Source: Malurus cyaneus samueli
Taxonomy: Eukaryota > Chordata > Aves > Passeriformes > Maluridae
DNA length: 64,000 nt
Assembly: GCA_009741485.1 (NCBI GenBank)
Contig: CM019214.1
Location: 24,636,329-24,700,328, forward strand
Reading direction: 5' to 3'
Of the stretch, positions 11,398 through 24,889 are shown piece by piece. Within the stretch, counting starts at the first letter, position 1. Each line of letters opens with the position of its first letter. The translations under genes were made by a program, and so were the position numbers. The notes under the pieces were generated by a model. The model was not told where the DNA came from and ran no database searches. It worked only from the letters and a program-made list of their open reading frames with translations.

Positions 11398-11826
11398 AGG
11401 CAGCTCAGGCTGGAGGGGACCTTGGAGGATCATGCAGTCCCTCTTCTTGCCCAGAGGCGGATCAAGTGTACCAATGTCATTCTCAGAAGGTGTTTGTTTA
11501 ACCTACGTTGAAAAGCCTCTGATATTGAAGTCTTCATGGTCAGCATGTTCCAGGGCTTTGCTATTTTCGTCATTAGAAAGTGTCCCCAGCTACCTAACTG
11601 GAATTGTATTCTCTATGATGTAAGCTGGTTACTTCTCTGTTCATCATGAATATAGAAAATAAACTTTCCTCCGTGACAGACTTTATGAATTTGAAGATTG
11701 TTGCCCCACATCCCCTCTTTTTCCTCAGGCTACACAATGCCACTTCTCTTTGTACTCTCAGATATTTTTTTTTAGACATCCCATCTTTCTCACTTCTCTT
11801 CTTTGGACTTTTTGCAGAAAAGATTT
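11398..11826 (-). mobile_element. Ancient CR1 fragment, minus strand
   Basis: Successive blocks match the reverse complement of the old amniote CR1 type: 'ggctggaggggaccttggag' near 11409, 'ggtgtttgtttaacctacgt' near 11489, 'gaatttgaagattgttgccc' near 11686, and 'cttctcttctttggactttt' near 11792. This covers the 3' UTR and the end of the reverse-transcriptase ORF. Divergence is high, so the insertion is probably older than the bird radiation. The neighbouring tail at 11326-11385 is from a different CR1 and was probably inserted later, next to it. Confidence 0.72.
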
Positions 11827-13760
11827 GTTTCAGAGTGGTCCCTTACCCGAGAGTCAGTAAGGAGGGGTGGTGCACAGAGTGTACATTCTTGCTGTTTCCT
11901 TTTAATTCAGAGGCTCCAAATACTGAAACTGAAGATTTTTGTAGGTTGTTCTGAAATTCAGATTCCTTGTGTTAGATCTTATTAATCTATTTGAAGTGAG
12001 TTACGACATACAAATAGTCAAAATCTAGTATTAAAACAGTGAAGTTTATTAAAATTTAAAAATCCACTAATTTTTTAACATAATGTTTTTTGTTTGTTTT
12101 AAACTTTATTTTGAAACTTTTGCTCATCTGTAGATAGTTCTCTGCAATTACAAGGTTTAATTTTTTAAAATTTCCTTTCCTCTCACTAAAATGATAATCT
12201 TAGCTTCCACTCACCTGATGTCAAGAGTTTGGGTTGTAAGAAAACCACTATATGCTATTAATAAAGTTGCTGGATGTGTTTACTAGTTTTCTTGAGGGGT
12301 GTCAGCTTGATCAATAAGCACGTGTCAGTATAAAATTTAAACTGATCTTTTTTTCTTTTTTACGTATTACAGATGTATTGAAAAAAACAGTTCTGATAAA
12401 AATCCACGGTATTCTGCCTGGATGTACATTTCCTTGCCAACAGCTAAAAGGCAGGGTGGAGTTACGACTCCTTGCCAATGTTTGGCCAGTTCACTTCTGT
12501 CTCCCTTTCTGTCCTTTGTGGAAAAGCTTTGGGGGTGACTGTAGCTGTAGCTTGAGCGAAGAGAACGTTCCCCACCCATGTTTGGAGGGTTGTGTTACTC
12601 TGTACAGGGAGTATTTTATGACAATGCCCTGAATTGATTTGTTGTTTTAAAGATTATCTTCTGCTGAAAACCCCTGCATCCCACTGCTAGCTTTGCTGCC
12701 CTGCCAGTCCCTTCAGCCTCTATTTTATTGCTGACATTTTGTATTCTTCTTCTTGTTGCCTGCTTTGGCTGACCTGATCACCTTTGTAGTTTTGTTGTTC
12801 TTTTTCCCTTCCTGCCCTCCCCCTCAGTTCTGTGTTTTGCCCATGATATATTACTGTTTGCAGCACAGCAGGAAAGAAGGATGGAAGGATTAATCAAGAG
12901 AATCTAAATTAAAAACTATAAAATCTACAAGCCAGGCTGGATGGCTTAGGATGTATAACCTCACTTTCCAAGTCACTAGTGACGACTGCAAAGCCTCCAA
13001 TGAAATGGATGGGTGGTCTTGTCTGGATAATCAGCAGAAAAATTTGTACTCATTCCCCACAGCCCCATCTGGCAGCTTCTTTCTGGCAGCTGTGATGGGG
13101 ATGCCAGGATTGAAATGGCACATTAGTATCTTCTCACCCTGTTAAAATGCATCCTTCTGAGCCATTCTGGTGCCTGCTGGTAGGGAAATGTATCTGGCAC
13201 TGCTCTTGACAGAGGGGTTTGCTTTCATCTTGTTGAGCATGCACACACCCTGCTTTCAGCAACCACCTTCTCTTTGGTTCAAACAGCATGTGCTCACATC
13301 TTCCCCAAAAAATCACCTATAAAAGTGATACTGAGAAGCCAGGAGAAAAAAATCCTTCCTCTCTGCCCCTTCATATTTACACTGCTCACATTAGTGCAGA
13401 ATGATGGAAAATGCACCTGCCCAGCGCAGCGGAGAGGGGGAAAGGCAGTATGCAGTGAATAAAACCCACCAGGGATGTGGTCCCACTGCTTTGTGGGGGC
13501 CATCAGAGTGAGGGCTCCTGTCACCTGGGCACATCCCCACCCTTGCCTTTCCAGCATTGTGACACCTGCACATGGGAGAGAGCATTTAAGAACTCTCAGT
13601 TACAGAAGGACTGGTATATGGAGTGGGGCCCAGAACAATGGTGAAGCAGGAGGCAGGATACAGTTGAACAAGACTGCTTGCCAGGTGTGGTTTTTTATAA
13701 AGTACTTTCATTATGTTGGTTTGAAAGCAGAAGTCCAAAAATGGCATCATCTCTTTGGTA
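11827..13760. other. Single-copy non-coding sequence
   Basis: AT-rich, with several T- and A-rich runs between 11998 and 12370. No gene, RNA gene or clear transposon was seen. Confidence 0.5.
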
Positions 13761-14447
13761 TAGGAATATGGAATAGTTTGGGTGAGAAGGGACCTCTAAA
13801 GCTCACTTAGTTCAACCCTCCTGCAATGAACGGGGACATCTCCCACTAGACCAGGCTGCTCAGAGCCCTGTCCAGCCTGACCTCTCTGTTTCCAGGGATG
13901 GGCTATCTACCACCTCTCTGGGCAACCCATCCTGGAGTATCACCACCCTCACTGTAAAAAATTTCTCCCTTTGAGTTTGAAAGCATTTGCTCTGGTCCTA
14001 TCACTACACTCATGGGGCTCTCTCAGTCTGTCTTCATAGGAGAGGTGCTCCAGCCCTCGGATTATCTTTGTGGCTTTCTCTGGGCCTGCTCCAAATGGTC
14101 CACATCTTTCCTGTGCTGAGGAGCTCAGCGCTGGATGCAGCACTGCAGGTGGGGTCTCACCAGAGCAGAGCAGAACAGAGCAGAGCAGAGCAGAGGGGCA
14201 CAATCTCCTCCCTCGACCTGCTGGCCATGCTGCTTTGGCTACAGCCCAGGACATGGTTGGCTCTGTGGGCTGCAAGAGCACATTGCTGGATCATGTCCAG
14301 GCTCTCATCCACCAGCACCCCAAAGTCCTTCTCAGCAGGGCTGCTCTCTCTCTGTTCGTCCCCCAGTCTGTTACTGACACAGGGGTCTGCCTGGACACGG
14401 GTGGCACTTGGCCTCCTTGAGCCTCAGGAAGTTCACGTGGGATGATC
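13761..14447 (-). mobile_element. CR1 LINE, minus strand, 3' portion
   Basis: Read on the plus strand this is a CR1 in reverse. The 3' end is 'taggaatatggaatagtttg' at 13761, followed by 'agaagggacctctaaagctc'. Next comes the 3' UTR block 'ctgctcagagccctgtccag' near 13855. The end of the reverse-transcriptase ORF follows, with 'ctggatgcagcactgcaggt' near 14131 and 'caggaagttcacgtggg' near 14425. It is 5' truncated at about 14447. All open frames in this interval belong to this dead element. It is less decayed than the copies at 11398 and 47830. Confidence 0.92.
14161..14195. repeat. Short (AGAGC)n pentamer array within CR1
   Basis: Seven imperfect copies of AGAGC/AGAAC lie where CR1 normally has only two or three (cagagcagagcagagg). 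Replication slippage inside the retrotransposon is the likely origin. Confidence 0.9.
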
Positions 14448-17279
14448 GTGGATGTTCCAATGGCAGTGCAAAGGTATTTTCACTGCTGCAGGTATTCACA
14501 GCACAAAGGAGAAATAAACTACTGTGTTGTGAAATAGTTTATATCAGTGTAACTACATCTGTAGCTACCACTCCAGTTTTACCGGTAAAATATCACACCC
14601 CCAGCTGAAGTAGTCAAACTATTATGGAAACTGGGTAGAACAAGTCTTAGAAGAACTAAAACCCTGAGGGACTGGCTTAGCTTGAACCACCAACTTATTT
14701 AAACTAACCCAGCTGATTTTTGCCTGAAGCAATTGAGGGATATCCTTGCCTTTCAGGATGGAGTAGGGATGAGGAAGAAGAGTGTCTGGTAGCTCCAGTA
14801 GGGTGACAGGTGGCTGAAGACAATGGTAAGGGGACTCTCCCATAAGCAGGTGTATCCACAGGAAGACTACTGTTCAAGGACTGAGTCATGTCAACATGCA
14901 TTTAAATGTGTACCAAGCATGGATAGCTTGCCTTTGCTCAAGGGAACTGTTGCAGGATTTGATGGCGAATCACTGCACTCTTGAGCAGAGGGGAAGATGC
15001 CCCTTATATTGTTTGTGGCCCACTATATAAAAAACCAACTCTCTCTCAGGCCTTAGTCTATAACTAAAACTTGTAAATTGGTAAATAAAAACTTGCCTGA
15101 GTTCTGCTAGCACTTAGGGTCTTACACAGTGACCAGCGAATTGCAAATGCAATTCAGTACACTATATTTGGATTTTTGTAATGAGTAAGTTTAAAAGTGA
15201 TGAAATGTAGCTGATGGGCAATGTTTCAAATTTAAGTTTGCTTTTAGCTCACCCCAAAATATATATGAGTAAATCCATCAGCTCTTCATCCTTTTGTACT
15301 CCTCGGTGCATTGTGGCTATCTATTTTTATTGCTGTAGTGCTGTTACAGGGTTAACATCAGAGTCTGTTCATCGGGGGCTGTTTCACAACCTTTGTTAAC
15401 TCCATCCTCAGAAACAGAGGGATGGCCCTTGCAGTTCACCAGATTATCAGTTCTGCTCCTAAGATGAACTAGTTGTGGAATAACCTTTTTTTGGAACAGG
15501 TCCTTCTTCTTACAAGAGCTTTGGCAAACATTTGTCTGGTATTTTTTCTCTGTAGCTATTAATAAGTTGGCTTTGCTCTGTGCAGTTGACATGATGCAGT
15601 GTGCTCAGTCTCATATGGCACTTTCAGCTGCAGAATCTTTCCTCTTCTCCTTGTATGAGATTGTATGACCTTTTCCTCCCATGTGAGCTGTGGGGATTCC
15701 TCAGATTTGCTAGGCAGTTCATGAACATGGAGGACACATTTAATTGCTAGGGCAGAAATTGCTTGTTGAAACATTGAGTTTACTCCCTTTTTTTATTTCT
15801 TTTGAAGGGGGGGGGACTTGATTTGGACTGATCTTTTCATCCTTTCTCTGATGAAAGTTTTGTTTTCCCAACTGGCATGATGGCCTCTTTTTCAGGACAG
15901 CTTGTCATGTTGACATGGCCAGTGAGATAATGAAGGAAGAACAACAAAACTAAAGAAACAGATGAAAGCAACGAAGAAATTGTTCTTTACTCCTAGATAG
16001 TACAGAGCTGGGTGACCTGAGTGTATTTTGTACAAGGGGATGAAAATCTCCTTGAAATAGTGTTGGCATCAACCTTATTTGTCTTTTCCTAAAAGCTGAC
16101 TGTTCTAAATCTGCACATTAACCTTTCATGTTGCTGTGGGCTCCTAAAGCAAGACATTACTGTTAATGTTTGACTCAGATATGTGGGAATGAATATTTGT
16201 TTCAGAAAGCAAAGAAGCCCACTCATGTCTATCCGTTCTCAGTCAGCTGTGAAGCTAGATTTCCAAAACAGGAAAAGAACTCTTTGACTCTTAAAATCTA
16301 CTCGGTGTGATCTTTGATAAGAAATAACCAAGAAACTCAAAGCTTTAAAAAAGCATCAGCTTGGTTTTTTTTTTGTTTTTTTTTGTTTTTTAACAAACCT
16401 CTTTCAGATCCTGACATGGCTTGGGAAAGTTAATGTTTGGTAGGCTGAGTAACTTGAGTGCTGATTTCTTCATTTTGTAACTCTAATGGAGGAGAAGGCC
16501 CACACTATTTTGCTCTGCAGAGTCTGCTGGGTCTGTGTTGAAACACAGCCAAGTCTTTAGCCATACTGATATCGATAGTTGTCTGCCTGCCACTACCCCG
16601 GTTCTGCAGCCTGCAAATGACAAAAACCACAGCAGGCAGCTTCACTGGAGCACCTTGATGCTACAACCAGAGCACTACAAGGATGCAAGATCAGCACAAA
16701 TCGTGTGGAGGCATACATGTGACAAGGCAGTGAATGCACTGCTCTGCACCCTGAGGACAGCACAGCGCTGCAGGTGTCGGGCTCAGCACCCACTGGGGCA
16801 GTTCCAGGGGGAGCAGCAGCAATGCCAGAAGCTGTCAAACAAGCACTAAGCTGTTGAACGTAGTGTGGCAGCCTGTTTCTTGAGGTCGTTGTGATATGTT
16901 CAGCTCTAAAACTGAAGTGTCCCTGTTTGCCATGGGCTGCCACAGCCCTTGTGATTTGGAAGCTCTTCATGTGTGTGCACAGCTCATGGCCCTATCTTCC
17001 TCTGTCACCTGCCGGTGCAGAGGGTGGGCATACAAATATGGGGATGGACACACACACCCTCCCTGCATTCTGCTCAGGGGGTGTGCTCTTCCTGGCCCTT
17101 TCCCTCTGACCTCATATGCGCAGGGCTTGTGTTACTCTCAGCCAGTCTGTGAAGGCTCAATTAGCTTTGCCATTGATCCCTGCATGGGATCAAACCCGTC
17201 TGGCTTCATTGGTGCTTGTGTGTACTTATGAATATGAGCTAGCCGGGGAGCTAATCTGTACATTTTGCACAAAGATAAT
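14448..17279. other. Single-copy non-coding sequence
   Basis: No supported gene or recognised transposon. Low-complexity pieces are a G9 run at 15807-15815 and a T-rich tract with single G interruptions at 16365-16391. Confidence 0.5.
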
Positions 17280-18200
17280 TCAGTTTAATGAAACACCATC
17301 TTAAAACTGCAGGTGGGACGTTGTTCAGGCGCTGTGTCTGGCTGGAGCCAAGACAATAACAGCGCTTGGTGTGTTGAGAGCTTGGATTGAAACCATCGCC
17401 AGGAGGAAACTTCATTCAGCTCCTGTTCACACATTCAGAAAATTAGATCAGCTGTGATCAGTGGAGTTTCTTCAGAAAAATATTACACTGTGTTGAGCCC
17501 TGATGTGTGGGATATTTTAGTCTGGGAGGCGTATTTTCTTATTTTAATTGGGTTTTTTTTCCCCCGTATCTGTTGTTGTCATTTTGGTCTGTGTTTCTGA
17601 ACATCCTTTTAGTGTTCCCAGTTAGCCAGTGTCACTGAACCAGGACTGTAATAGTCCTGCTCCATTAGCTATTACTGTTTGCTGAGAAGTTAATGTAAAT
17701 GAGGGCAGTCAGGAGGAGAAAAGCAAGGGGAATTTGACTGTTCCTCCTGTTACAGCTCTGCCTGACACTACATATTTTATCGTACGTCCGGCACAAAGGG
17801 AGATTGATAATATAAGATGAAATGTCTGTGTGATCTCATGGCTGGTAATAATGACTGAGGGACCACTTATTTCTGCCCCCCGTGCTCCCAGTCTCGATCC
17901 CATTGTGAATGCTCTTTACTTCAGTGCATTGTGTAAAGCCCACAGGTCTGGGCTTCTTTACAAGGCTTTTTTTGTAGTGCAGTTTGGTCTGATTGAAACC
18001 ACATTTTTATATGTGTCAAAACCAGTTCAGCACTTAAAAAGAAATCATGGTATCGATTGGATCGTATTTCCTAAGTGGATGTCACTGGCTAATTCTTTTG
18101 TTATACCATTTAGCTACACAGTATTAAGCAAGTGGTTACTATTAGGCAGTTACATATGGGTCCTATTAATTCATACATTCTGGCTGCTTTCTGACTAATA
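17280..18200. promoter_or_regulatory. Candidate conserved non-coding region
   Basis: This stretch has no repeats and a balanced composition, keeps some CpGs (for example 'tcgtacgtccggc' near 17780), and is dense in motif-like words: GATCAGCTGTGATC near 17446 (an E-box between GATCA/TGATC arms), TTTAATGAAAC near 17284, and ATCGATTGGATCGTA near 18052. A frame of 122 codons starts with GTG at 17830 and encodes a hydrophobic peptide with no known domain. I read it as non-coding. The impression of constraint comes from texture, not from an alignment. Confidence 0.2.
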
Positions 18201-21200
18201 TCTTGTCAAATAGGTTAGGATTTCAAAATGTCTAAGTCACCGAACTGCAGGGACCCTTCATTTCCGAACCCAAAGCTAGTCCACTTAGGGGACCACAGGT
18301 TAGCTTAGCATTGACATCTGAAGGACTTCTGTTCCTTAAAAATATGGCTTCAGAACAAAGCAACCTTCATGTTTTTGGTTTGGGTTTTTTTTCCCCCACT
18401 CATTAGGCTTTCTGCAGTTCAAGAAAATGGATATATATGGTTTGTAAAAAGAGCTAAGGATGAAGAAGATGATTTCTGCATATCCTGTCATCTTCTAGCA
18501 CACATCTCCAGGACTGAAATGCTTACCTTCTCACCAAACTTTCTTTCACTCCTTGTAAATCAGGCTCCTTGTCTTTTTGTCAGTCCAAATGAACATCACA
18601 TCACCTTTGATGGGTATTGGATTGATCACTGCTGTCATTGCCCTGTGATGACCCTTTGTTTTCATTGTTCTTCTTCCCAACTGGCTTTGGGACCTATTTG
18701 AAAGTGCTCATGTCCTTTTTTTGGGTTAGGTTTATAGGGGAGGAGAAAAAGAGGAGATATTCTGAGGCTTCAGAACAGTGAAGTTTGAGGGGCCTGCACT
18801 GTTGTTTAAGTTCTTATTTTCTGAAGGGCTGTTTTCACATGGTTCCTCCAGAAGCCTCTTCTTGCAGCTCTTTCTGCTGGAAGGACAATATTTTGGAGAT
18901 TTAGTAGCTCAGCCAGGGTGAGGAGCAGCTGAAGTGTGGCTCTCTCACAGCCCTGGGACCTGGCCCCTCTGCAAGGGAAGAGAGGAGCATAAGCTCTTCC
19001 TCTGGGCTTATGCTGCTGCCAAAAACCCGGTGGCAGCAAAAGGAAGATCTTGGAGCCTCTTGGTAGGGGATGAGACATCACAAGTGGATTAGGGGAATGA
19101 AATTACACTGGCTCAGGACATAATGCAGCAACTGAAGGACTAAACAGAAGGCACAAAGGAGTCTGAGCTGTTAAAAAAATAGGAGACACTGACCTAAAAT
19201 GTAACATGATTTTCTTGGGCCCTTCTACAGGAGCATCCATAAAGTCCTGCTTTGTCTGTTGGCTGTTGTAAACTTGTTTAATCTGTAAAACCAAAAAAAT
19301 CCCCTGACCCACCATAACCCTAGATATAGTCTGCCTATAACTGCTCCATCTCCCAGATGTTGCTGACATCTCAAGGGAGGAGCGCTGTCTACTTTGGCAT
19401 CTGCAAAGTGAGTTTACAACAGGTATGGCCCTAAAAACTGCAGTGAGAGTATCCTCCGCATGCTCTGACCTCTCTGATTTACTCTGGGGTTTATTTGTTT
19501 TTGATGTGTTTGTAGGGCCGAGGTTTGAATGTGCCTTGTGGAGTCATGATGGAGTTCATTTTCTGCTGTTGGCTGGCACTTTAAAGTGGGCAGAGCTGCA
19601 CTCCTTTTGCCTCCCACCCAGCTCTTCTTCAGAAGGGAGCTTTTCTTTTCCCTCTCTTTGTGTATTTTTGGTAAGCATGCAGTGTTGCAACAGAATAAAC
19701 CAATGAAAGCCAAAACTTCCTCTTTTCCAGTCTGTAAACATTTCCTGGAACAATATTCTTAGCTTTGAAATCCTTTCCAGAGAGTATATTAAGACCTCCC
19801 TCCCTCTTTCTCTGAGTCACTTGATCAGAGCAGCATTCCCTTTACTTCTGTTCAAGCCACTTCCAGGCAACCTTGTTAAAGCAATAAGGATTTAGTATAT
19901 GGGAAACCACTGCCAGGTTAGCCATTCCCTCGGGACACGCAGCTGTTTACCATCTGCTGGAGCTTCTTGGGAGTCTTTGGGCTCCAGTCCCAGGTTGCAG
20001 ACTCTCAGAGCAGGAAATTTTTCTTGGACACTTTGTGTTATTCAGAAGGATAAAGTTCATGGGCACAATACAGTAGGTTGCATGCTTTTTATTGTATTAT
20101 TCCATCTAAAACAAATAAGTTAGCTATTTGCTCATTCTGCCCCGCCAGTAATCCGTTACATATTAGACCTTCCTTCATTGTGTAGACAGACATGAAAATT
20201 GAAGGGGAATTTAAATAATTAGAAGGAAATAAGCTGTATTCTAAGCTCTCTTCCTTGTTAGGATTGTTCAGGGGTTAGCCCCATTATGGGGTCGTGCCAA
20301 TGGCAAGCACCACAGGTGAACAAAGTGAGCTGGAAGTTACAAACTGGGAAAACTGGAGCTTTGTGCCACTGGAGCTGTGTTGGGGGAACCACCAATGGCT
20401 GTGACTGGGGCCATGGTGCATAGAGGAGGGGAAGTGAGGGTGGACTGACCTCCAGGGCCACTGGAGACACTGTGCTGCTGCTCCCGAGAGCTGAACTTGT
20501 TCATTGCTTATTGAGGCTGGCAGGGAGGGTCAAATTCTCCAAGCTCTCCCTGAGTCATGAGTGACCACAGAATACAGGGACAGAGATAACCTGGAGCTCT
20601 GTCCAGGCAAGAGAAAACCCTCTGCCCTGTGGCCATGGTGCTCATTTAGGTTAAATTAGGATTAATGTTATTCTGTAGACCAGAAGAAACCTTCTGCTGT
20701 TAGGGATACGTGCTACTCTCCAGCTGTAATCAAGGCTGATGTTTACTGTAAAGGAAATTAGATTGAGTTTACTTTTCCATGTTTAAGGAGTTGGGTGGAA
20801 AAAGAGCTAAAGCACTTCTGAAACCTTACACTTCTACCTTTCAGAGAAGAGGAGTGCTTGCCATTTAACAGCAGCTTTCTCAAGTTGCCCATGTCCGTGT
20901 ATAGTACTACTTTGCATATTTCTTCTAAGTTACTTGAGGAGAAGGGGATAGTCCCTTTTTTTCTTTCCCTCTTTCTTCTCCTCACGGTCATTTCAACCTG
21001 ACACACCATGCTGCAGAGAGGGGTGCTGGCAGGATGTGCCTGTGTGGGGACTGTGTCTCTGGAATGTATTTCCCTGGATTGGTCTGAGCCTGGATCCGTG
21101 GGTACCTTGTAGAAGAATCCGTTTAAGAGAGCTGAGCCTGTGCTTCCCAGACCAATTAAGGGAAAGGATTTCATTTTTTTACCAAGGTGTTTGGCTGAAA

Positions 21201-24200
21201 GATTTTCTTTCTAATGATGATTTGAAGGCTCATGGGGTTTGGTACTATGATTAATTACGCGTTAAGATGCCTAGAGCCTCCAAAGAAGCATGCAATTATT
21301 ATTTATTAAAATCAGAATACCAGTAAATATAATGAAGTGGAGCTTTAAATAACATGGAAAAAAAAGTGGAGGAATTTTCTGCTGAACACAGGCAGTTCTG
21401 CACTGGCTGAGACTGTGTGGAAGAGTGAAACTTGAAAGGGAATTTTCCCAAGAGACTCTAGTCACTGAAGATCAAGACACAGAAAGAAGGAGAGACAGAG
21501 AGAAGAGATCTTCCCATGGCTGATGCAGAGCAGGGGTCTGGTGTTAGGAGCCCCAATTCTTCCTAGGCAATGCTAGTTTTAGTGAACATCCTTTCCTTTC
21601 CATTCCTTGTTTCCACTCAAGTATAACCAAACACCTCCAGAACTCGACAACTTGCTCAGCACTGGGGTCCTCCCAGACACATTCCAAAGACTGACAGGTG
21701 GAAAAGCACAGTCAAAAGGAAGGTGCTTTGTGTTATTCTGGGGATCTTTGCTATGAACCTCAGCCTTGGAGGTTAAAAAAAAATAAAAAAGCCAACAGCT
21801 CATCTCCTGTTTTTAGTCTGCTTTTATCCGTACTCAAATAATTGAAATTTCCATACTTCCATAATTGAAATCACTCCCTCATTTTCACAGAAATAATATA
21901 AGGGGTGTGACTGAATAGCAGCTTTGAAAAAGTAATAACACTTTGTTCTGCTTGATGATCCGTCTGATATGGACTTTGCCCTGTACAAGTGTGGCTGCAG
22001 TCTGTTCCAAGAGCTATTGAGTCTGGGAAGGCTTGAATATAAAAACAAATACTTGAGTGCAGGAGAGGCAGCCTAGTTGTTGTAAATGGCTTTTCCTGCC
22101 AAAAAGCTGGTAATAGCATGTTGGCCAGGCATCTTTTCTTTCCTAATTGGAACCACAGGATTTTGATTACAAACCTTAAGAATAACAGTACCTCCTCTAA
22201 TTCAAGCTCCATTTCTAACTTCCACGGTGTAATTTCTTGCTGGAGTGTTTATCAGTGCAGGCTGACTGTATTTGTTCCCCTTTGCATCTCTGGGTCCCCT
22301 TGTTTTACACTTCAGACTTTTACATCCTTTCATCAGCCCAGTTATTCCGAGGACCCAAGTTCTGCGTGGAGTGACATTTACTGAGAGTATGAACCTGATG
22401 TCAGAGGTTTGTCCAACTTTGTAGAAAAATGTAATTCGCTGAAAAGAGAAATGAGTACGTAGCTAGGCTACAATTGCTGCTCTTTGGCATTGGATAGCAT
22501 ATTGAGTTCATATGGTACTTTTTTAGAATTTTTTTTTTTTAGTTTTCAAAAACTGATAGTGTCAGTGTAATTTCGGATGCACCAATTCTGTGATATTTTA
22601 GAGCTTTTGAGCAGGTGAAGGAGGTGTGCCATAGGTGGGTGCTAGATCTCTAGACAAAAATGGCTTTAAAAGGCTGGTGTTTTGAAGTCCACATTGGATT
22701 TTAGACACAAAAGATCACTGAGAAATATGTGTAGTACCCTAGAGTTTCAGATAGCCTGTCCAAAGACGCAGTGGACTCAGGGAAAGTCATTCATAATTTT
22801 ATATTCCCATGTGTTGGTTAGGCATATTGTGATACAAAACTTTTTCATCAGACAATGCCAACTTGAAATTGGACAAATCTGTGACACTGAGTTGACAAAA
22901 TGACAATGCAATTTTGACAGGCACGAGCCAGCTTCTCTAGAAGGCTTTCTCTGCAGTGCAGGATCTGAAACCTGCCTTTTTCTGTGCTGTATCCCCACCC
23001 TGCCAGTAGGCACGTGGGAGCCAGGAGCAGGGAAGTCTCAGGTCTGTGTCTTAGGCAGCCTGGTCTTGCAGCACCTGAGCTGTGGCTGTGATGAGACCCA
23101 GGTGGTAGGATGCTCTGAAATCAGCCTAATTTTTCTGAAGCTCTACACTTCCCATATCCTTGAGCATTCCTGCCCCTGCCTTCCAAAGCTCAGGGACCTG
23201 TAGGAAGATTGAAGAAGTGCTGGCATGAAATACAGGTATTGCATGTCATGCCAAGCGTTGAGTCTGCCAACCTGCTCTCGTAGCTGTGGAAAGTTATTTA
23301 ACTTGGACCTACAAGTCTCTGTCAATATGTTTGCAGTAGGTTCAACAGAAACATTTTCAAATAGATTAAAATCAATGGTCCTTTCTTCACCTGTGGGCTG
23401 TGCAGTACCAGTGTGTGCCACACTTGCTCTCTCTCCTTACAAGTGCTGTGAAAATAGTTCAGTAGTGTTTCCACTTAGCAGTACCAGTCTCTAGTCCCCA
23501 GGTGTCTTGTGTGACAGCACATATGGAATTAATTCCATCTACAACAGCAATGATTAACACACACCTCCCTCCACACACCCACTCCACAAAAAAGAGCTGG
23601 CATGGTAGCCAAGACACTGCCTGTTACAGACAATAGAGAGATTTCTGCCTGCCACTTTAGCCTTCCAAATTAATTTTCCTAGGCTGTTTCATTTGAGGAG
23701 TAAAATTTTAAATGGGCAAAATGAGAAAAGCAGTAAAAATGATTGTGAGGGCCCCTCTGTTTTCACACTGCTCTTTGGAAACCCGTGGTACCCTGAGTTT
23801 GGGATGTAGAAGCCAGGTTGTACTTAGCTGAGCCAAAAGTTTGTTAACTGGTTGTACCTTCAGTTTCTCAATGAAACTGATTTCTCACAACTCCCCCAGG
23901 TAGATTTGTGTCCAAGCCATCCATCCCTGTTAACCTGAGGTAATCTCTGCTCCTCCACCTTCATTTCTTGAATCATGTATGTTAATCAGCAGAGCCAAAA
24001 GAGGAACCAAGGGAAGGAAATGAAGCTTCTTTTCCTTCTCCTGAGGCTTCCATGGGGGTATCTAAATGGTATCAATCAGCAGGTTTGAAATGCTGGCAAC
24101 AGCAGCTGGGAGAGATGGCATGCCAGTGTGGGATCTGACACCACCACTTTTTCTGCCGTCAGACCTAAAAATCTCATTTTTAACACTTTGGAACAAATAA

Positions 24201-24889
24201 TATGTTTTAATAGCCATTAATTTGTAGCTGACACCTTCTCTCCGTGCCTCTGACAGCCTGCATATTTCCTTTGTAGTGTCATGCTGCTTCTGTTTAGAAG
24301 CTAATAACACAATTTTCATAGTTATTACACAGGCTGTTTGGCTCTGAGGTTTCCAAAGACTCTAAGCAGTGCCAGAAATTCTTAGTGGAAGCTTTGGCAA
24401 GCTTTAAGGGAATGACATTCATTGGTCATTGTACTGATGAGGGCTGGGATAGGGAAGTGGCCAAGATACCTACAGAAACGTCAGTTAAATATTGAAATCT
24501 GATGTTTCATGTTATGATAAGTTATGAGCTGTTTCTACTGGTAACCGTTCTCCTTGCCAAAGGTATGGGAAGGAGGATTATTTGGAGAGTGCTTGGCTGT
24601 TGTTATTTTTGTGATGTCCCTTGTCTGACTGACACAGGAGTTCCTTGTAAATTTGAGATTGCTTTGAGTCTCAAGAGCAGTAAAAACCCAGTGCAGATGC
24701 AAGGACAGAAAATATGTTCTGGCAACATCTACATCCCTGCCTGATGTCCATCAAGTATGGCAGAAGTTGAATGCCAACATTGCTCATGTTCAGGCTCAGA
24801 GACTTAAGGCTTCCTCCTTCTGCTGTCACTAGAAACCACACTGAGTAAGGCACACACTCGGAAGTTAGGAAATGCCCTTTTGTTTTAGT
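18201..24889. other. Single-copy non-coding sequence
   Basis: No gene, RNA gene or transposon I can support across this long stretch. Open frames are short and unrelated. A T12 run lies near 22529-22540, and a CA/C-rich patch near 23556-23586. Highly decayed elements may be hidden here that I cannot recognise by eye. Confidence 0.45.

Noticed and set aside
13949..14445. Several overlapping frames of 80 to 152 codons
   Set aside because: All fall inside the minus-strand CR1 and its AGAGC array. They are transposon shadows.
17830..18198. 122-codon hydrophobic frame
   Set aside because: GTG start. The hydrophobicity comes from T-rich codons, and it lies in a region better read as non-coding.
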